Translations under genes and position numbers: made by a program
In this document: positions 45,170 through 57,492 of the stretch, one piece after another
Position numbering within the stretch: the first letter of the stretch is position 1
Layout: each line of letters starts with the position of its first letter
Assembly (NCBI RefSeq): GCF_042186555.1
Contig: NC_133332.1
Location: 210,445,609 to 210,509,608 of the forward strand
Direction of reading: 5' to 3'
Length of the DNA stretch: 64,000 nt
DNA from: Aquarana catesbeiana
Taxonomy: Eukaryota > Chordata > Amphibia > Anura > Ranidae
Notes under the pieces: generated by a model
The model's input: only the letters and a program-made list of their open reading frames with translations
Told to the model about the DNA's origin: nothing
Database searches by the model: none

Positions 45170-46745
45170 CAGTGCCTTGAAAAAGTATTCGTACCCCTTG
45201 AAATATTTCACGTTTTGTCATGTTACAACTAAAAAGGTAAATGTATTTTATTGGGGTTTTTTTGTGATAGACCAACACAAAGCAGCCCATAATTGTGAAG
45301 TGGAAGGAAAATGATAAAAGGTTTTCCAAATATTTTTCCAAATAAATATCTGAAAAGTGTGGCCTGCATTTGTATTCAGCCCCCCTTTACTTTGATACCC
45401 CTAACTAAAATCTAGTGGAACCAATTGCCTTCAGAAGTCACCTAATTAGTAAATTACATCTGTGTGTAATTTAATCTCAGTATAAATACAGCTGTTCTGT
45501 GAAGCCCTCAGAGATTTGTTAGAGAACCTTAGTGAACAAACAGCATCATGAAGACCAAGGAACACACCAGGTCAGGGATAAAGTTGTGGAGAAGTTTAAA
45601 GCAGGGTTAGGTTATAAAAAATATCCCAAGCTTTGAACATCTCACAGAGCACTGTTAAATCCAACATCTGAAAATGGAAAGAGTAAGCCACAACTGCAAA
45701 CCTACCAAGACATGGACGTCCACCTAAACCGACAGGCCGGGCAAGGGGAGCATTAATCAGAGAAGCAACCAAGAGACCCATGGTAACTCTGGAGGAGCTG
45801 CAGAGATCCACAGCTCAGGTGGGGGAATCTGTCCACAGAACAAATATTAGTCGTGCACTCCTGGAAGTCTGGAAGTCTGGTCTTCATGGAAGAGTGGCAA
45901 GAAGAAACCCATTGTTGAAAGAAAGCCATAAGAAGTCCCATTTGTAGTTTGCGAGAAGCCATGTGGGGGATACAGCAAACATGAGAAAGAAGGTGCTCTG
46001 GTCAGATGAGACCAAAATGGTACTGTTTGGCGAAAAACTAAAACTGCACATCTTCCTGAACACACCATCCCTACCGTGAAACATGGTGATGACAGCATTA
46101 TGCTGTGGGGATGCTTTTCTTCAGCGGGGACAGGGAAATTGGTTAGAGTTGATGGGATGATGGATGGAGCCAAATACAGGGCAATCTTAGAAGAAAACCT
46201 GTTAAGAGTCTCCAAAAGACTTGAGACTGGGGCAGAGGTTCACCTTCCAGCAGAACAACGAGCCTAAACATACAACCAGAGATGGAATGGTTTAGATCAA
46301 AGCATATTCATGTGTTAGAATGGCCCAGTCAAAGTCCAGACCTAAATCCAATTGAGAATCCTGTAGCAAGACTTGAAAATTGCTGTTCACGCATGCTCTC
46401 CATCCAATCTGATGGAGCTTGAGCTATTTTGCAAAGGACGGGCAAAAATTTCACTCTCTAGATGTACAGAGCTGGTAGACAGATCCCAAAAAAGACTTGC
46501 AGCTGTAATTGCAGCAAAAAATTATTATACAAAGTATTGACTAAATATGCACGCTACACTTTTTAGATATGTATCTGTAAAAAATTTTGAAAACCATTAT
46601 CATTTTCCTTCCACACTTTACAATTATGTGCCACTTTGTGTTGGTCTATCACATAAAATCCCAATAAAATACATTTACGTTTTTGGTTGTAACATGACAA
46701 AACTTGGAAAATGTAAAGGGGTATGAATACTTTTTCAAGGCACTG
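45170..46745 (+). mobile_element. Tc1/mariner element with both ends
   Basis: It is flanked by TA (45168-45169 and 46746-46747). The ends CAGTGCCTTGAAAAAGTATT and its near reverse complement AATACTTTTTCAAGGCACTG belong to inverted repeats of over 150 bp. Its 1576-bp length is normal for the family. It differs from the other Tc1 elements here in its terminal sequence. Confidence 0.93.
45549..46545 (+). pseudogene. Tc1-family transposase, frame-broken
   Basis: An ATG at 45549 begins MKTKEHTRSGIKLW, the usual start. The helix-turn-helix region reads in mixed frames. VLWSDETK-like coding lies near 45995-46018, the first catalytic aspartate. MKHGDDSIMLWGCFSSAGTG follows at 46076, then the second aspartate region (FTFQQ-like, about 46240). 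The PIEN block lies at about 46350. Several single-base lesions, including TAG near 45609, prevent a full 340-residue enzyme. Coverage is otherwise end to end. Confidence 0.85.
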
Positions 46746-46747
46746 TA

Positions 46748-47398
46748 TCTTAAGGATCGGCGTTCACTCACAACTAGATGTTCCAGTGCGCCTGTAAGAC
46801 TGTTAATGATATAATGCCCCTCTGATATTGTATTCAGTTTGTCACTCTGCTTGCTATTGTTAGGACATGTATTGCTAAATTAATCACATGAAATACAAAC
46901 ACAATTTTTTTGACAAAGAGCAATCTCTGCCATCAATTCTTTCTAAAGTGGTCCAGCAAGTGAATGGTTAACATCATTATTCCCCCCAGCTCTGAGAACT
47001 CCGCAGTCCTCCTCTCCCAGCACACACGGTTTGAATTTTTGATTTGCCGCGGATACATTTGCATTGCAGTTAATGCGTGTGTCTAGACAGACAGCAAACT
47101 CCTGTTCTTTGTTCCATCATATAACACGCATAGCTTAGAGGGATCAGTCCTATTGTTTAGACAGCGCTTTAATAAACTATACACTGCCACAGCCCTTCCA
47201 CTGTCCGATGCAGCCACAACCAAGGTTACACCGCAGTGACAGTTTAGGTTGTGGCTTTGGAGAGAGGGCTCCCAAATTCTCCCTGCAGATCTGCAACTGT
47301 GCACTTATTCTGTGTTTTTAAAATGACAACGTTTAGAAAGTGCTCTTTTTTCTCCAAATAAAGAGCAGTTTTGCTTTGGAAGTACGTGAAGCTTCTAA
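46748..47398. promoter_or_regulatory. Candidate conserved non-coding block between two Tc1 elements
   Basis: Non-repetitive sequence with many regulatory-type words: CTGTTAATGATATAATGCCCC, GCTAAATTAATCACATG, ACATTTGCATTGCAGTTAATG (octamer-like plus homeodomain), CTATTGTTTAGACAG (Sox/Fox/Smad-like) and ATAACACGC. It is the longest stretch in the window with no sign of mobile DNA. No coding exon is apparent; minus-strand frames at 47083-47426 lack motifs. Confidence 0.4.
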
Positions 47399-47730
47399 TA
47401 CAACGGGTAAAATAAGTATTGAACACGTCATCATTTTTCTAGATAAATTTAATTTCTAAAGGTGCTATTAACATTAAATTTTCACCACATGCCGGTAACA
47501 ACCCATGCAATCCATACAAAGAAACCAAAACAAATAAGTTAAGAAATTAAGTTATGTGTAATAATGGAATAACACAGGGAAAAAGTATAAAAACACATGA
47601 AGAAAGGGAGGTGCAAAAAGGCATGGAAAGCCAAGACACTAGTGGAAATCTATCAGTAATTAGAAAGCAAATTAATATCAGCTAGTTCAGTCTCAACTGA
47701 TGGCCTTTAATAAGGTGTCTCATTACCAAG

Positions 47731-49083
47731 GTGTCACACAAGAAACATCTCATGATGGGTAAAAGCAAAGAGGTCTCTCAAGCCCTTCACAACCTTATTG
47801 TTGTAAAACATACTGATGGCATTGGTTACAGAAGAATTTTTAAACTTCTGAATGTTCCAGTGAGCACTGTTGGGGCCATAACCTTGAAGTGGAAAGAGCA
47901 TCATTTCACCATAAACTGGCCACGACCAGGTGCTGCTCGTAAGGTTTCTGACAGAGCAAAAAGAATTATCAGAAGAGTTGTCCAACAACTAAGGACCACT
48001 TGTGGAGAGCTTCAGAAAGACCTGGAATCAGCAGGTACAATTGTTTCAAAGAAAACAATAAGTAATGTACTCAACCGTCGTGGCCTGTAAGCATGCTTAC
48101 CACACAAGACTCCATTGCTAAGGAAAAAGCATGTTGAAGCTCATTTAAAGTTTGCTGCACAACATTTAGACAAGCCTGTGAAATACTGGGAGAATATAGT
48201 ATGGTCAGATGAGACTAATCAACAGCAGAAAGGAGAGGCGCCAACTGGATGTATAAAGTTCAGAAAAAAGAAAGTGCAAAATGAACACTTACACAGTCCA
48301 AACAGGTGAAGATAGGAGCTCCAATTGCGTAGCCTATGTTATTTCAGATTGACAGCCCCCAGCTCTGATTCCTACGCTACAGAGGTTATGGACACCCTCT
48401 GAGGGTGGCTGCCTCCTTTATTGCAAAGGCTTGTTACCAACACTGAACTGTTTAAAATTGCTATTACAGCCATCACCCATGGTTTTTTACTAAGGACACT
48501 ACACCATTCGGAATCCCTCTTCTTTATCAGATGAGACCAAAACGGAACTCTTTGGATGCCATAATAGACACCATGTTTGGAGGTTACATGACACTGCATA
48601 TCACCCCAGAAACACCATATCAACAGTGAAGTTTGGAGGTGGTAACATAAAATGGTGTAGGGCTGTTTTTCAGCATACAGTACTGGCAAACTTCATGTTA
48701 TTAAAGGAAGGATGAATGGAAAAATGCACCAATACATTTTTGATAAAAAAAATCTGCTGCCATCTACCAGCATGATGAAGATGAAACAAGAGTGGACATT
48801 TCAGCAAGACAATGATCCCAAACACAAAGCAAAGGAAACTCTTAATTGGCTTCAAAGAAAGAAAATAAAGCTGCTAGAATGGCCCAGCCAATCATCTGAC
48901 TTGAATCCAATAGAAAATCTATGGAAAGAACTAAAGATCAGAGTTCATAGAAGAGGCCCACGGAACCTTCAAGTTTTGTTTGTGTGGAAGAATGGGCCAA
49001 AATCACACCTGAGCAATGCATGCTGTACAGGAGGCGTCTTGAAGCCGTCATTACCAACAAAGGATTTTGTACGAAGTATAAAA
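47731..49083 (+). pseudogene. Tc1-family transposase split by an insertion
   Basis: Positions 47731-48090 give the paired-like helix-turn-helix region (KSKEVSQALHNLIVV, GYRRIFKLLNVPVSTV) and the linker to VLNRRGL. Positions 48115-48215 give KHVEAHLKFAAQHLD and IVWSDET. The frame is interrupted right after the first catalytic aspartate by 48216-48526. It resumes KTELFG, then WTFQQDNDPKHKAKETLNWL (second aspartate) and LEWPSQSSDLNPIENLWKEL (third acidic residue) up to about 49083. The DD34E residues are recognisable, but the insertion and stops make it inactive. Confidence 0.9.
48216..48526. mobile_element. Unclassified 311-bp insertion with 11-bp target duplication
   Basis: TCAGATGAGAC stands at 48205-48215 and 48527-48537, bracketing sequence foreign to the transposase. 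The insert starts TAATCAACAGCAGAAAGG and ends CCCTCTTCTTTA. There is no poly-A tail, no obvious terminal inverted repeat and no tRNA-like promoter boxes that I can place with confidence. It could be a truncated retroposon or a DNA-element relic. Confidence 0.8.
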
Positions 49084-49481
49084 TAAATTTCAGTTAGCGT
49101 GTTCAATACTTTCTTTCCTTGTGTCATTCCATTTTATTACACATAACTTCATTTCTGAATTTATTTGTTTTGGTTTCTTTGTATGTATGGATTGCATGGG
49201 TTGTTACCGACATGTGGTGAACATTTCATGTCAAAAGCACCTTTAGAAATATATTTACCTAGAAAACTAGGGAGGAATGGAATTCACAAACAAAAAAAGA
49301 ACATGAAAACTCCATGCAGTTAGAGCTTTTGTGGAACTAAAACCATGATGCCAGTGAAGCAGAGATGGAGAGCTATCAGTTGTACTCGCCTCCCCATACA
49401 AAATCTCAAATATACCAATTAGGTGTGTTAAAATAAGAAAAAAAGAGTTGCCAATTTGCCACCCCCACCCCCACCCCTTGG

Positions 49482-49766
49482 TTAACCGCTTCAGCCCCAG
49501 AAGGATTTGCCCCCTTGATCACCAGGCCATTTTTTGCGATACGGCATTGCGACGCTTTAACTGACAATTGCGCGGTCGTGCGACGTTGTACCCAAATAAA
49601 ATTGACGTCCTTTTTTTCCCCACAAATAGAGCTTTCTTTTGGTATTTTATGACCTCTGCGTTTTCTTATTTTTTGCGCTATAAAGAAACAAAGAGCGACA
49701 ATTTAAAAAAAATAATAATTTACCTTTCTGCTACAATACATATTATTAAAATTATATTATTAAAAT

Positions 49767-49806
<40 letters not shown>

Positions 49807-50416
49807 ATTTATTAATCAGTTTAGGCCAATATATATTCTTCTACATATTTTTGGTAAAAAAAAATCCCAATAGGCGTATATTGATTGGTTTGCAAAAAAG
49901 TTATTGCATCTACAAACTATGGGATAGATTTGGAGACTTTTATTTATCTTTATTGCAAACTGACAAATCTGACCCCAAATGACACTTTTTGGGGACCAGT
50001 GCCATAAAAATGCACTGATCAATGTAAAAAAATTACACTGGCAGGGAAGGGGTTAACACTAGGGAGCGATCAAGGGGTTAAGTGTATTCCCTCAGCGTGT
50101 TCTATGATCTCTGTCATGTCCCTGGCAGTGGGGGATGGGCTGCCAGGGACATGACAGAGATCACTGTTCCCGCTCACTAGGAACAGTAGATCTCGGTCAT
50201 GTCCCTTGTCAGAATGGGGATTCGCTTTGCTTACAAAGGCCCCAGTTCTGCCTCTGTACTAGGCAATCGCGGGTCGCTGGCGGACATAGAGTCCTAATGA
50301 CCCGCTCCTGCAGCGGGCGCAAGCGCGCTCTGCCCACAACTGCGCAAGCTGACGTACACCTACGCTGATTTACGCATAACAACACGTATAACAACGGCTG
50401 GTCGACAAGCAGTTAA
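49482..50416. mobile_element. TTAA-flanked non-autonomous element
   Basis: It begins TTAACCGCTTCAGCCCC and ends GACAAGCAGTTAA, giving a TTAA at both ends and short inverted termini (TTAACYGCTT). The left half shares several blocks with repeat D at 30526. It includes an A/T array at about 49765-49800 and a long perfect hairpin at 50105-50163. There is no transposase. A piggyBac-type target is inferred from TTAA. Confidence 0.75.
50105..50163. ncRNA. Perfect 24-bp hairpin, possible small-RNA source
   Basis: Positions 50105-50128 are exactly complementary to 50140-50163, with an 11-nt loop between. The stem contains CTGTCATGTCCCTGGCAG. The size fits a miRNA- or siRNA-like precursor if transcribed. 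A partial third copy of the arm (GATCTCGGTCATGTCCC) follows at about 50190. Transcription is not shown by sequence. Confidence 0.4.
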
Positions 50417-51745
50417 CTAAGGCTATAGTCTGAAACTATTAGTAATAATTCTGCTCTCTTATCCTCCAAAGACTTAAAAAGGAGCAGGAGATTGTTTGCT
50501 CAACAATTGCTCATTTAAAATATTCTTGGGAAATTGTTCTCATTTGCTGTCACTTTTTAAATAGCTTTTTTTTTCTTTTTTTTTTTTTTTCTTGGTTTCA
50601 TCAGTCTATCAATTAAGGGGTGTGGTTAATTGCTCACAGGTGCCTATTTAACTTGTTGTAGGATTCAGTCTGAGCGTGCTCAGTTTGAAGCTGTGGAGCT
50701 TGGTGTAAGTGGAGCTGGATTAAGTGGGAGTTAAAAACAAGAGTTTAAAACAGGAGGTTATAACAGGGGTCATAGTACCTGTGTAGTGTGAGTATCTGAG
50801 TGTTGTCTGAGTAGTGTGTGTGGATCGTTAGTACCTGTGTATTGTCTTGAGTATTAGTGCCAGGAAGCTAGTTGTTAGGTAATTTGGACAGGGTAAAATC
50901 CCCAAATCCTCACTAAATTTAATAGGTACGATGCCCGGCGGGTGTGGAGAGGCGATTCTTTGTACATCTTGCCGCATGTATGCGTTCCTTGATCATCCGA
51001 TCGAGGGCGAATACTGCTGTGCAAAATGTAAGCACATTGTTTCCCTGGAAGCCCAGGTTCTGAATCTGGGGAAGCAACTGTCAGCACTGAGAAGTCCCTC
51101 CATACTAAAGGTGAGCCAGGAACGTACACGGCAGGTGCCAGCACAGAGGCGGGTGGAGACAAAGAGGTGCAGGCACTAGCAAAGAGTAGATGGGTGACAG
51201 TCAGGAGGGGTAGAGGGGGAAGTGCCAGGGAGGCCGATCCAGGACTGGAGCATACCAATAAGTACGCTCCATTGAGTGACATTGGTGTAACCAGTCAGGG
51301 ACCAGCACTGCTGGAGATGAGGGACTCTCCTAGCTGCCAGGGGAAGAACTCCTCCAGTGAGAGTGGGGGGGCAGCAAAGGGAAAGGAAAGACAGATTCTG
51401 GTGGTAGGGGACTCAATTCTTAGAAGGACAGAGAGGGCAATCTGTAACCAAGACCTGAAGCGCCGAACAGTATGTTGTCTACCGGGCGCTCGGGTTCGGC
51501 ACATCACGGATCTTGTGGACAGATTACTGGGAGGGGCTGGGGAAGACCCGGCTGTCATGGTGCACGTTGGCACCAATGACAAAGTCAGAGGCAGATGGAG
51601 TGTCCTAAAGAACGATTTTAGGGGCGCATGCGCGCGGGCACGGGAGCAGACATGTTCTGACCTGCTCCGCACGCTGCCAGCCTTTCACAGCTAAAACGAG
51701 CCGGAGGGAAGCCGCAACACTCGCTGCCGGTTTGCGGATCAAGCG

Positions 51746-52958
51746 ATGAATCGCAGAGGAGGGGGTACAGCTAAGAAAAAGCCCCCACAAACAAGCTATT
51801 CGTTCCGTTCTGGGAACACAGCAGCGCGGACCCCCCCATCCAAGATGGCGACCGGCAAGAGGACAGATATACATGCAGCGAAGCAGGTGAGCGGGGCGAA
51901 GAACACTCAATCCCCCTCTGCAAGAACCTCCTTTCAAGCTTCTGCGGCTGCAGACATGGACGACGCACGGGACCCCTTCTCCTCCCAATCACAGGAAGAT
52001 TCGACCAGGCCACAGAAGGGTGAGTCCCCACACTTCTCTCTTTCCCCCTCCCATACTTATCAGGGAGAGGGAATAGATGGTGCAACCTCCCCAGCGTCCT
52101 CCATGGAGAGGAATATGGCTGAAATAGCTGAACCTGCCCTGAGCCAAAACAGCACAGCAAGTGAGCAGCCAAGAACTGACCAAAGCATGTCAATCAATCA
52201 CTGCTGAAATGAAGCATGACTTTAATGATATAGGAGAGAGGCTGGATCATATTGAATCTAAAATGGATGGCACAGTTCGGAGAGTTAACCAGAATTCAAA
52301 CATGATATCCTCACTGCAGGAGCAGTTAGATGAAGCCAACGCCAAAATCGAAGATCAAGAAAATAGATCCAGGCGCCATAACTTCCGCATACGCGGACTA
52401 CCAGAAACAGTAACAGATTTGGAAGATGCAGTGCATACATTAATGCAAGATCTGATTCCTGACATTACGCCGCAGCACATGGAAATCGACAGAGTCCATA
52501 GAGCACTGACAGCTCCAAGACAAGATGGCCCCCTGAGGGATGTGATCGTCAATCCACACTTTTATAGAATTAAGGAGCAAATAATGACCGCAGCCCGCGG
52601 TAAGAATGAAATCAACCTCATGGGTCATCCAATACAAATTTTTGCGGACATCTCACAAATGACTATCCAAAAAAGACGGGCCCTGAAGCCGTTATTGGCG
52701 CAGCTTACTAACCGCCAAATTAAGTATCGGTGGTCATTCCCTTTTCGTTTGTCATTTACCTTTAAGGGGAAAACACATTCCTTTACTAATTTTCCAGATG
52801 GAGAAGACATCCTTATGGGCCTAGGCTTAATCTCCAGAGAAACATCCTCCCCAAAATCTCGACCGGAATTGGATCGTCCAGTCTCACCCTTGTGGGAACA
52901 ACAACGCTCACGATACTCCTCAAGAAGACGACACCCAGCAACAGGACCAGACGGCTGA
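51746..52958 (+). pseudogene. L1 ORF1 protein, one frame change
   Basis: Positions 51746-52207 encode a basic, low-complexity N-terminal part (MNRRGGGTAKKKPP). Between 52143 and 52207 the frame must change. The second part reads HDFNDIGERLDHIESKM and SSLQEQLDEANAKIEDQE as a coiled coil. It continues with the RRM (RSRRHNFRIRGLPETV, MEIDRVHRAL) and a C-terminal domain (FADISQMTIQKRRALKPLL) up to 52958. This is the L1 RNA-chaperone layout. The exact shift position cannot be fixed by eye. Confidence 0.85.
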
Positions 52959-53681
52959 TGGATCTGAATATCCTATTGATCACAATTTTTTCCCTTTTGC
53001 TCCTGCAGTGACAAATTCCATCGCTGCATGGACCCCCTAGGGGACTTGGAACTCATACGGTTGGCTACGGTTGAGCCAGTTTATTATGTCATTACAACAT
53101 TAATGAGACTTCCTTATTTTTAGAGGGACATAGTCTCCTTCTTTTATTGAGAGTTTTGCTTGAAATTCCTCTATTAATAACTGCTAACTTAGAATGCAGG
53201 CGTTACTTGTTCTTTGCAAACAATTCCTCAAATTTTGTTTAGTTGAGCCTAGCGAGATTTAGGCCAATAGAAAATGTTAGTCTATTAGTCTAGATAGGAT
53301 TCCCTCCTTATAGGAACAATATTTTATATTGAAAGAGCCGGGGCGGAACCGCATGCCACTTTCTAGCGAACTTGCCGTCACCGACCGGGTGACGATAACC
53401 TCGCTCCACTAGACGGAGATTATGATCTCCAGGACCTTGAAATATATGCCTTTAACCTTATATCAGATGCTCATGTATGTTTTTTCTAGGGGGACGGATG
53501 GACAGTGGTCCAGTTCATCCTACCCCAACATTGTTTTCTCATCTTCTCTCTCTTTCTCTTTTCTCCCCCTTCCCTCCCGGAGTGCACCCCAACGTCCGAA
53601 CAGCGAAGAATCATACCAGGACACCCTCAGGCGGACGGAGTTGGTGGACATCTACAACGGGCAAGTACAGACTGTCGAACC

Positions 53682-56600
53682 ATGATGTTAAGCTCACTAG
53701 TACACACATCCCATACTCTCATTTTAACGCATAATGTCCAGGGTTTAAATTACCCCACGAAACGCGCTAAAGCCTTTCAAAATTACCATAACTTGAAAGC
53801 TGATTTCCTACTTCTCCAGGAGACACATTTCTCGCGCACTTCAGCCCCCCGTTACCTGAGTCCTAAATACCCCACTTTTTATTTGTCAAATGGTCCAGAT
53901 AAAAAGAGAGGGGTGGCAATTTGTATCGCCAAGAGAGTTCCATTCACCCCTAATATGGTCATAAAAGACAAGGAAGGGAGATATATCATGGTTGTAGGTA
54001 CAGTTAATGAAAGTGCTCTCACACTTATATCATATTACGCGCCTAACACAGGTCAAGTAACATTTTTCGAAAATATGCTGAAAATCCTACTCCCACATAT
54101 ACAAGGCAAAGTAATACTGGGAGGAGACAGTAACGTTTCTCTGGATCAAATTTTAGACAGGTCTAATATACACAAACCCATTGTGAAACATATTCCCAAA
54201 CAAGGCGTTAAACTAGCTCGGATGCTGTATTCCCATGATCTAGTAGATGTATGGAGAGACTTTCATCCCACAACCAGAGATTTTACTCATTACTCCCTAG
54301 TCCATAAAACATATTCCCGTATAGACCATTTATTCATACAATCCGCATTACTGCCATCGATCACATCTGCTGAAATAGTTCCCAACTCATGGTCCGACCA
54401 CTCACCAGTCTTAATGTCACTATCCGATCTCTGGACGAGACCACAACCCTCATCCTGGCGGCTTAATGCTTCACTGCTAAATGACCCCATAGTTTACGCT
54501 GAACTAGAGAAAGATATTCGACAATATTTCATTGATAACCATCCTAGCGCCACCTCCCCCGGCACTAACTGGGCAGCACATAAAGCCACTATTCGTGGTA
54601 GACTAATCCAAATAGCCTCTAGAAACAAGAGAAACAATATGCAAAAGATACAGCAACAGGAAGAAGAATTACACAAAATAGTCCAGGAACAAAAAGCTAA
54701 CCCCCATTTAGATTTACGCCATAAAATAGATATAGCACGGTCAGCACTAAATTATAGTCTCACAACCAAGGCTGAAAAGTACCTCCGCTGGGCTAGACAT
54801 CGTTTCTATACCAGGGGAGATAAACCTACGACCCTTTTAGCAAGAAAACTTACCCCCCGTCCATTTAACTCAGCCATGCCGAGAATTCGCACGAGAGAAG
54901 GGAAACATACCCAAAATCCCCAATTGATAACACAAGAATTCTCAAGGTTCTTCACTAAATTATACAACAAACCCAATCCATTTCCTAAAACTAAAGCGGA
55001 CACTTTTTTCCATGATATCTCACTACCACAAGTTGCACGAGAACATGTAGAGTTAATAGAAGCAGACTTCACCGAGGGGGAAATTTTAGCAGCCATCAAG
55101 TGCCTGAACCCCTCAAAAGCACCTGGTCCGGATGGCTTCACGGGCCACTACTATAAAAAATACGCAGCCATATTGACCCCGCATCTATGTTCCTTTTTTA
55201 ATGCAGTAAGGAAAGGTGACACACTAGGTACATACGAAAATGAAGCCCTCATACAAGTCATTCCCAAACCGGGAAAGGATCATGGAGACCCTGCCAATTA
55301 CCGTCCAATATCGCTAATTAATACAGATCTCAAATTGATGACTAAGGTGTTAGCGACCAGAATGAACACTTTCCTAGCCAATTATATTCACCCAGACCAG
55401 GTGGGATTCGTCCCCGGCCGACAAGCCTCAGATCAAACCCGTCGAGCGATAGATATCATAGCAGCGCTTAACTCCAACTGGGATAATATAGGAATACGGA
55501 AGGGTATGCTACTTTCATTGGATCTTTGCAAAGCATTTGATTCGGTCACATGGGAATATATATATTATGTACTAAGGAAATACGGGTTCGGGCCCCATTT
55601 CCTAACAATACTACAGACACTATACAATACACCTACGGCCAAAATCCAGATAAAAGGATATAAATCACACACAATAAACATACACAGAGGAACAAGGCAG
55701 GGATGCCCTCTATCACCTATACTATTTATTTTAGCATTAGAGCCCCTAGCGATCAAAATAAGAAGCAATAAGGACGTAAGAGGCATACATGGTGGAAATG
55801 GCGAACAGAAATGTTCTCTGTTCGCCGATGATATCTTGATGTTCATCTCCTCTCTGATTGTTTCTCTTCCCAACCTATTCCAAATTCTACGTCGCTTCTC
55901 GGTGTTTTCGGGTCTTACAATTAATCACTCCAAATCCGAGGCCTTAAATCTCACGTTAGAACAACAGACAGTCCAACAACTACAAGCGTCATTCCAATTC
56001 AAATGGCAGAAAGACAAACTTCCATACCTAGGTATATTTCTAACCCCCACCATACAGACTCTCTATAAAGCCAACTACCCCCCCATGTATGGGAGGTTGA
56101 CATCAGATTTATCAAGATGGGCTGCTAGCCCCCCCATCGTGGTTCGGCAGACTGTACTCCATAAAAATGAATCTTTTACCAAGATTGCTGTATTTGTTTA
56201 GGACTCTCCCGATTGCTATCAACAGACCTGATCTAGAGGTGTTTCAGAAAAAAATAATGAAGTTCATATGGGGGAACACAAGACCTGGGGTGAACAAACT
56301 AACCCTTAATGCCCCCAAAACCAAGGGAGGCCTGGGAGTCCCTAATTTGATAAAATATTTCGAAGCAGCCCAATTGGCTCAATTAATTCGCTCCCACTCT
56401 GGAGCACCAGCCCCGTCTTGGATGACAATGGAATCTGCCCCTTACCCCACAAAACCCATTAGCCATATGATGTGGCTTAATATGAAAGACAGACCAACCT
56501 TAATGTGTCCCACATTATCCTTCTCAATGAGTCTGTGGGATAGACTACAAAAACCCTTTGCTTTCCGCTCCATACATTCCCCCATGGCCCCCTTGGCGGG

Positions 56601-57492
56601 GAACCCAGATTTCACCCCAGGTCTTAATCCCCAAAGCCTAGCTTGGTGGACCAACAAAGGTCTGATACGCATTGCTGACATGTGTGACCATAAAGGTATA
56701 TTACCGAAACAAGCACTAATAGAAAAGTTTCAATTACCCAACACAGAGTTTTATCGTTATCTCCAGATAGCTCATTTCCTACATACTCTACAACGTAGAA
56801 CTGACATTCTATCTTCCACCCCAATGGAATACCTATGTAGGTCTTATGATAAACATAAAGGCCACATATCACTAATCTATAGCATTCTGATCTCCACAAT
56901 GGAGAAATTACCCTATATGCTAAGGTGGGAGCAAGATTTGGAGATAGCGATGGAGACTGATAAATGGTACAAAATGGCACAGATGGCTGCGAAAGGCTAT
57001 ATTAACACTTCTCTGATAGAAGCGAACTACAAAGTTTTATTAAGGTGGTACATGGTCCCGACGAGAATTGCGACATATATTGCCGATGCCTCTCCTTTGT
57101 GTTTCAGAGGATGCGGCAAAGAAGGCACAATGTACCACACTTGGTGGACCTGCCCTAAGGTCAAACGATTCTGGATATGGATCTATAATTTCATATATTC
57201 ACTGACCCAAGTTAACCTCACCAAATCCCCACAACAAGCTTTATTGGGGGACCAAGTAGAAGGAATACCTAGTCACACCAGGAAACTCATATCCTTTATA
57301 TTCACAGCATGTAGAATAGCGGTAGCGGGAGCCTGGAGAAAACCCCTGGTTCCTTTTGAAATGGTTAAAGCAAAACTGACTTGGATCATGATTAATGAAC
57401 GCCTCACAGCAATTCTTCTAGATAAACAGAAGGCTTTTGATAAAATTTGGGAACCATGGTTATCCTATTTATCCACAGGTTTTGAAAATTAA
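53682..57492 (+). pseudogene. L1 ORF2 endonuclease-reverse transcriptase, one homopolymer shift
   Basis: From ATG 53682: endonuclease blocks THNVQGLNYPTKRAKAF, LLLQETHF (E), ILGGDSNVSLD (D-x-N) and WSDHSPVLMSL (SDH). The polymerase follows with NPSKAPGPDGFTGHYYKK, YRPISLINTDLKLMTKVLA, LSLDLCKAFDSVTWEY, GTRQGCPLSPILF and FADDILMF. At about 56131-56137 a run of seven C causes a +1 shift, and six C would keep the frame. The protein continues MNLLPRLLYLFRTLP, then CFRGCGKEGTMYHTWWTCPK, to 57492 in the next frame. Apart from this the frame is open over about 1270 codons. It could be a mutation or a sequencing error in the run. Confidence 0.92.

Larger units (their letters stand above)
47401..49268 (+). 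mobile_element. Tc1/mariner element carrying a 311-bp insertion
   Basis: After TA (47399-47400) it starts CAACGGGTAAAATAAGTATT. Inverted repeats of over 170 bp match between 47430-47600 and 49095-49268 (shared CATGGGTTGTTACCG and its complement). The outermost 30 or so bases of the right end are missing. Inside, the transposase is split by a non-homologous insertion with an 11-bp duplication. Confidence 0.9.

Noticed and set aside
51410..51627. A host esterase gene
   Set aside because: The SGNH motifs belong to CR1 ORF1; the frame continues after the L1 and is followed directly by CR1 ORF2.
51295..52193. Minus-strand frames of 120-140 codons
   Set aside because: They are antisense to CR1 ORF1 and L1 ORF1; no domain is seen.
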